A stretch of DNA of 64,000 nt from Hyphomicrobiales bacterium. GTDB taxonomy: Bacteria > Pseudomonadota > Alphaproteobacteria > Rhizobiales > Rhizobiaceae. Made by a program: the position numbers and the translations under genes. The notes under the pieces are model-generated. The model made no database searches and was not told where the DNA came from. It worked only from the letters and a program-made list of their open reading frames with translations. The DNA lies in the NCBI GenBank assembly GCA_017305935.1, contig JAFKJU010000008.1, forward strand, positions 124,001 to 188,000. The letters run 5' to 3'. Shown here piece after piece: positions 61,604 through 64,000 of the stretch. The first letter of the stretch is position 1, and every line of letters begins with the position of its first letter.

Positions 61604-62035
61604 ATGACCGAGACCACCGATCCGAAAACCGCGCCCTATCCGAACCCCAAGGTGCTCGGCGGCGTCGTGCCTTACCTCACCGTCGACGGCGCCCGCAAGG
61701 CGGCGGAATTCTACCGGAAGGCCTTCGGCGCCGAGCTGGTCTACGCCTATCCGGACGACGACAAGGGACGCACCATGCATGTGCATCTCTACGTCAACGG
61801 CAGCTCGATCATGCTGAGCGACGCCTTTCCCGAATACGGCCATCCGCTCACCGCTCCGCAATCCTTCGCGCTGAACGTCATCGTCGACGATATCGACGCA
61901 TGGTGGGAGCGCGCCGTCGAGGCGGGCGCCGAGCCGCTGATGCCGGTCGAAAAGATGTTCTGGGGCGACCGCTTCGGGCAGGTGCGCGATCCGTTCGGCG
62001 TCATCTGGAGCATGAACGAACCGGCGAAAAGCTGA
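61604..62035 (+). CDS. VOC (glyoxalase/PhnB-like) family protein
   Basis: A 143-residue protein with one vicinal-oxygen-chelate fold of the PhnB/YycE-like type: VVPYLTVDGARKAAEFYRKAFGAE at the start, MHVHLYVNGSSIMLSDA, and RVPDRFG-like GQVRDPFGVIWSMNE at the end, which is typical of PhnB-like proteins. Substrate or ligand unknown. AGGAGACG precedes the ATG. The last 35 nt overlap the convergent diguanylate cyclase gene. Confidence 0.85.
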   Translation: MTETTDPKTAPYPNPKVLGGVVPYLTVDGARKAAEFYRKAFGAELVYAYPDDDKGRTMHVHLYVNGSSIMLSDAFPEYGHPLTAPQSFALNVIVDDIDAWWERAVEAGAEPLMPVEKMFWGDRFGQVRDPFGVIWSMNEPAKS

Positions 62036-63203
62036 CGCCCTTGCCGGCCGCACCGGCCCCCCGCTCGGCGCCGACCAGCGACACCACCCGGTTGCGCCCT
62101 TCGGTCTTGGCCGCATAGAGATTGGCGTCGGCGCGGACGATCGCGTCATGGACGCTGCGGTCGCCGGGTTCGGCGACTGCACAGCCGAAGCTCGCCGTTA
62201 CCTGCCGGTCGATGCCGATCGCCGGCCAGCCATGCGAGGCGACGGCCAGCCGCAGCATGTCGGCGAGCACGCCCGCCTCCGTCAGCGCATAGCCCGGCAG
62301 GCAGATGACGAATTCCTCGCCGCCGAAACGCGCCGCCAGCGCCTGCGCCGGCAAATAACGGGTCAGGATGGCGGCGATGGCGACCAGCACCTTGTCGCCC
62401 TGCGGATGGCCGAAAGCATCGTTGATCTGCTTGAAACGGTCGATATCGCAAACGATGACCGCGCCGGAAAATCCGCCCCGCCCGCTTCGGTCGGCCAGCG
62501 CCTGCTCGAAGCCGCGCCGGTTGAGCATGCCGGTCAGCGCATCGCGCTCCGCCGCATGGCGATAGCGCGCCAGCACGTCGAGCGCAACGGTGGCGAGCGC
62601 CGTCAGCGCCAGCAGCAGGCTTATGGCGCTCGCCGTTGTCTGCATGATCGCCGCATAGTCGGATGTCGCAAAGTCCGCCATGTCCGCCGGCACCCGCGCC
62701 AGGAGCAGGAAGATGTTGCGTAGCACGGTTTCGAGGATCACCATGCCCGCCAGCCCCAGCAACACGACATCCAGCCAGCGGCGTGGATGGCGGACGCTGA
62801 GCACCAGCGGCACGAACAGCAGCAGCACGGTGACGAAATCGTTGAACAGCAGTTCGAGTTCGAGATCGCCAGCGACGAGATCGGCATAGACGGCGGCGGC
62901 AAGCCCGGCCAGCGCCAGCCCGCCGCGCAGCAGCCGGTAAGTCGGGCGCCGGAAATGCTCCAGCATCGCCTGGCCATAGAAATAGAAGGCGCCGATGAAC
63001 AGCGCATCGCAGATCAGCGCCACCGCCGGGATCGGCAGCCAAAAGCGCAGAGACGGACCGGCGAAGGCCGCCGCCGCCAGCCCGTAGCCGATGCCCCAGG
63101 AAAGCGCCGGCCTTCGCTCGTAGCGCGCCACCAACAGGAAGGCGCTCCCGAAGGTCAGGAGAATGAAAGGCAGCAGAAAGGCGAAATTATCGGCGGCTTC
63201 CAT
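62001..63203 (-). CDS. Membrane-bound diguanylate cyclase (GGDEF)
   Basis: Makes cyclic di-GMP. The 400-residue protein has an N-terminal membrane part of about six hydrophobic segments (residues about 5-205), without a recognisable periplasmic sensor domain, and a C-terminal GGDEF domain with the active-site GGEEF (294-298), preceded by DALTGMLNRRGFE and CDIDRFKQINDAFGH. The product-inhibition I-site (RxxD, four residues five positions before GGEEF) is absent: PAQA occupies that position. No EAL domain. The ATG at 63203 is the first plausible start; the C-terminus overlaps the VOC gene. Confidence 0.9.
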   Translation of the reverse strand: MEAADNFAFLLPFILLTFGSAFLLVARYERRPALSWGIGYGLAAAAFAGPSLRFWLPIPAVALICDALFIGAFYFYGQAMLEHFRRPTYRLLRGGLALAGLAAAVYADLVAGDLELELLFNDFVTVLLLFVPLVLSVRHPRRWLDVVLLGLAGMVILETVLRNIFLLLARVPADMADFATSDYAAIMQTTASAISLLLALTALATVALDVLARYRHAAERDALTGMLNRRGFEQALADRSGRGGFSGAVIVCDIDRFKQINDAFGHPQGDKVLVAIAAILTRYLPAQALAARFGGEEFVICLPGYALTEAGVLADMLRLAVASHGWPAIGIDRQVTASFGCAVAEPGDRSVHDAIVRADANLYAAKTEGRNRVVSLVGAERGAGAAGKGVSFSPVRSCSR

Positions 63204-63347
63204 CGGTCGTCCCGGCTCGTCGGCGGCTCGATGCGAGCCATGCTGCACTGCCACCGTAGACCGGGCGTCTTAAGAAATGCAAAATGGCCCGCGGCAAGAC
63301 GGTTGTTGCCGCGGGGAGATCGATATCGAAATGGGACAATGGCCTTT

Positions 63348-64000
63348 TCAGTCGAGCACGATCTGCAGCTTGACGTCGTCTGGCCGGCCTTCCACCGCCC
63401 GCTCGAAAGCCTTGATCGACTCCTCGAAGGAGAAGGTTTCCGAAATCAGCGGCTTGAGATCGACGCGGCCCGAGCCGATGAGCGCGATCGCCCGCTCGTA
63501 TTGATGGGCATAGCGGAAGACCGATTCGACGCGCAGTTCCTTGGTCGACATGGTCGAGACATCGAAGGCGATCGGCTGCACCGGCATGCCGACCACGACG
63601 ATGACGCCGCCCGGACGCGGCAGTTCCATGATTGTTTCCCAGGCATTCGGCGCGCCGGAGCATTCGAAGACGACGTCGGCGCCCCAGCCGTCGGTCAGGC
63701 GGGAGATTTCCCCGGCAAGGTTCTTCTCGCGGATGTTGACGGGGATCACGCCCTGGTAGCGCGCGGCGATGTCCAGCTTCGGCTGGGCGAGATCGGCGAT
63801 GACGACGCGTGCGCAGCCGCCGGCGAGTGCGGCAATCGCCACCATGGTGCCGATCGGCCCGGCGCCGAGCACCACGGCGGTGTCGCCGGGGGTGATCTTC
63901 GCCTTGGTCGCCGCCTGCATGCCCACCGCGAAGGGCTCGACCATCGCGCCCTCGGCAAAGCTGACATTGTCGGGCAGCTTGAAGGTGTAATTGGCCGGAT
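63348..64000 (-). CDS. Zinc-dependent alcohol/polyol dehydrogenase, 5' end beyond the window
   Basis: NAD(P)-dependent medium-chain dehydrogenase, seen from about the middle of the protein to its C-terminus. The sequence upstream of the visible ATG at 63944 stays open to the window edge and reads as the typical [19 protein letters not shown] of xylitol/sorbitol dehydrogenases, so the gene starts outside. The visible part has [11 protein letters not shown] (with the Glu of the zinc site), the Rossmann motif [10 protein letters not shown] and the C-terminal domain. Zinc ligands at the N-terminus are not in view. Xylitol or L-iditol dehydrogenase is the likeliest subfamily. Confidence 0.9.
   Translation of the reverse strand, partial: PANYTFKLPDNVSFAEGAMVEPFAVGMQAATKAKITPGDTAVVLGAGPIGTMVAIAALAGGCARVVIADLAQPKLDIAARYQGVIPVNIREKNLAGEISRLTDGWGADVVFECSGAPNAWETIMELPRPGGVIVVVGMPVQPIAFDVSTMSTKELRVESVFRYAHQYERAIALIGSGRVDLKPLISETFSFEESIKAFERAVEGRPDDVKLQIVLD

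Overview
The window is a 64-kb piece of chromosome from an alphaproteobacterium of the order Hyphomicrobiales, most probably family Rhizobiaceae. I infer this from the GC-rich codon use, the atpHAGDC operon without atpBEF, the mdh-sucCDAB and sdhCDAB blocks, the hemC-hemD-Mic60-hemY order, the SAM-II riboswitch before metA and a RIME-like rhizobial palindrome. The genus cannot be named from the sequence alone. Nearly all of it is core genome: I see no insertion sequence, phage, CRISPR array, tRNA, rRNA or foreign island.

Layout. 1-14.5 kb: xerD with a tiny membrane-protein gene, aroK-aroB, a lone cheW, the F1 ATP synthase operon atpHAGDC, a small membrane protein, priA, xerC, a TraB/GumN-type protein and a cytochrome b561. 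14.5-31.7 kb: an almost unbroken minus-strand block for the TCA cycle, running in transcription order sdhC-D-A-B, an Omp19/Inh-type lipoprotein, zapE, mdh-sucC-sucD-sucA-sucB, then MAPEG, LysE, a secreted protein, an SDR and lpdA. Together these encode succinate dehydrogenase, malate dehydrogenase, succinyl-CoA ligase and all three subunits of 2-oxoglutarate dehydrogenase. A clear terminator follows sucB, so the genes from MAPEG to lpdA are probably transcribed separately.

32-41 kb: a minus-strand cluster tsaD-gpsA-yciI-EVE-methyltransferase (the last resembles the ETF-beta lysine methyltransferase), divergent from hemC-hemD, a Mic60/mitofilin homologue, a HemY-like TPR protein, a TerB-like protein and a class-I glutamine amidotransferase. 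41-54.9 kb: an MFS exporter, yggT, a DUF167 protein, ppa, typA, an M3 oligopeptidase, a MarR regulator, an OmpW-like porin, thiamine pyrophosphokinase and an ABC-F ATPase.

54.9-64 kb: a BacA/YddA-like ABC protein whose ATPase motifs are degenerate, a MoxR AAA ATPase and its VWA partner separated by metA and a GNAT gene, an aldose epimerase, a VOC protein, a membrane diguanylate cyclase and the 3' part of a polyol/alcohol dehydrogenase that runs off the window.

The most informative non-coding elements are the SAM-II riboswitch with its promoter in front of metA, a perfect palindrome (CTTACGTTGACGTAAG) in the mdh-suc leader that contains a possible -35 box, a set of strong hairpins including a RIME-like repeat between sucD and sucA, and several rho-independent terminators. 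I found no convincing undescribed multi-gene system. The best leads are the degenerate ABC protein, the mdh-suc operator, the sucD-sucA hairpins, a possible small RNA downstream of typA, and an unknown small protein with a near-consensus promoter at 50.3 kb.
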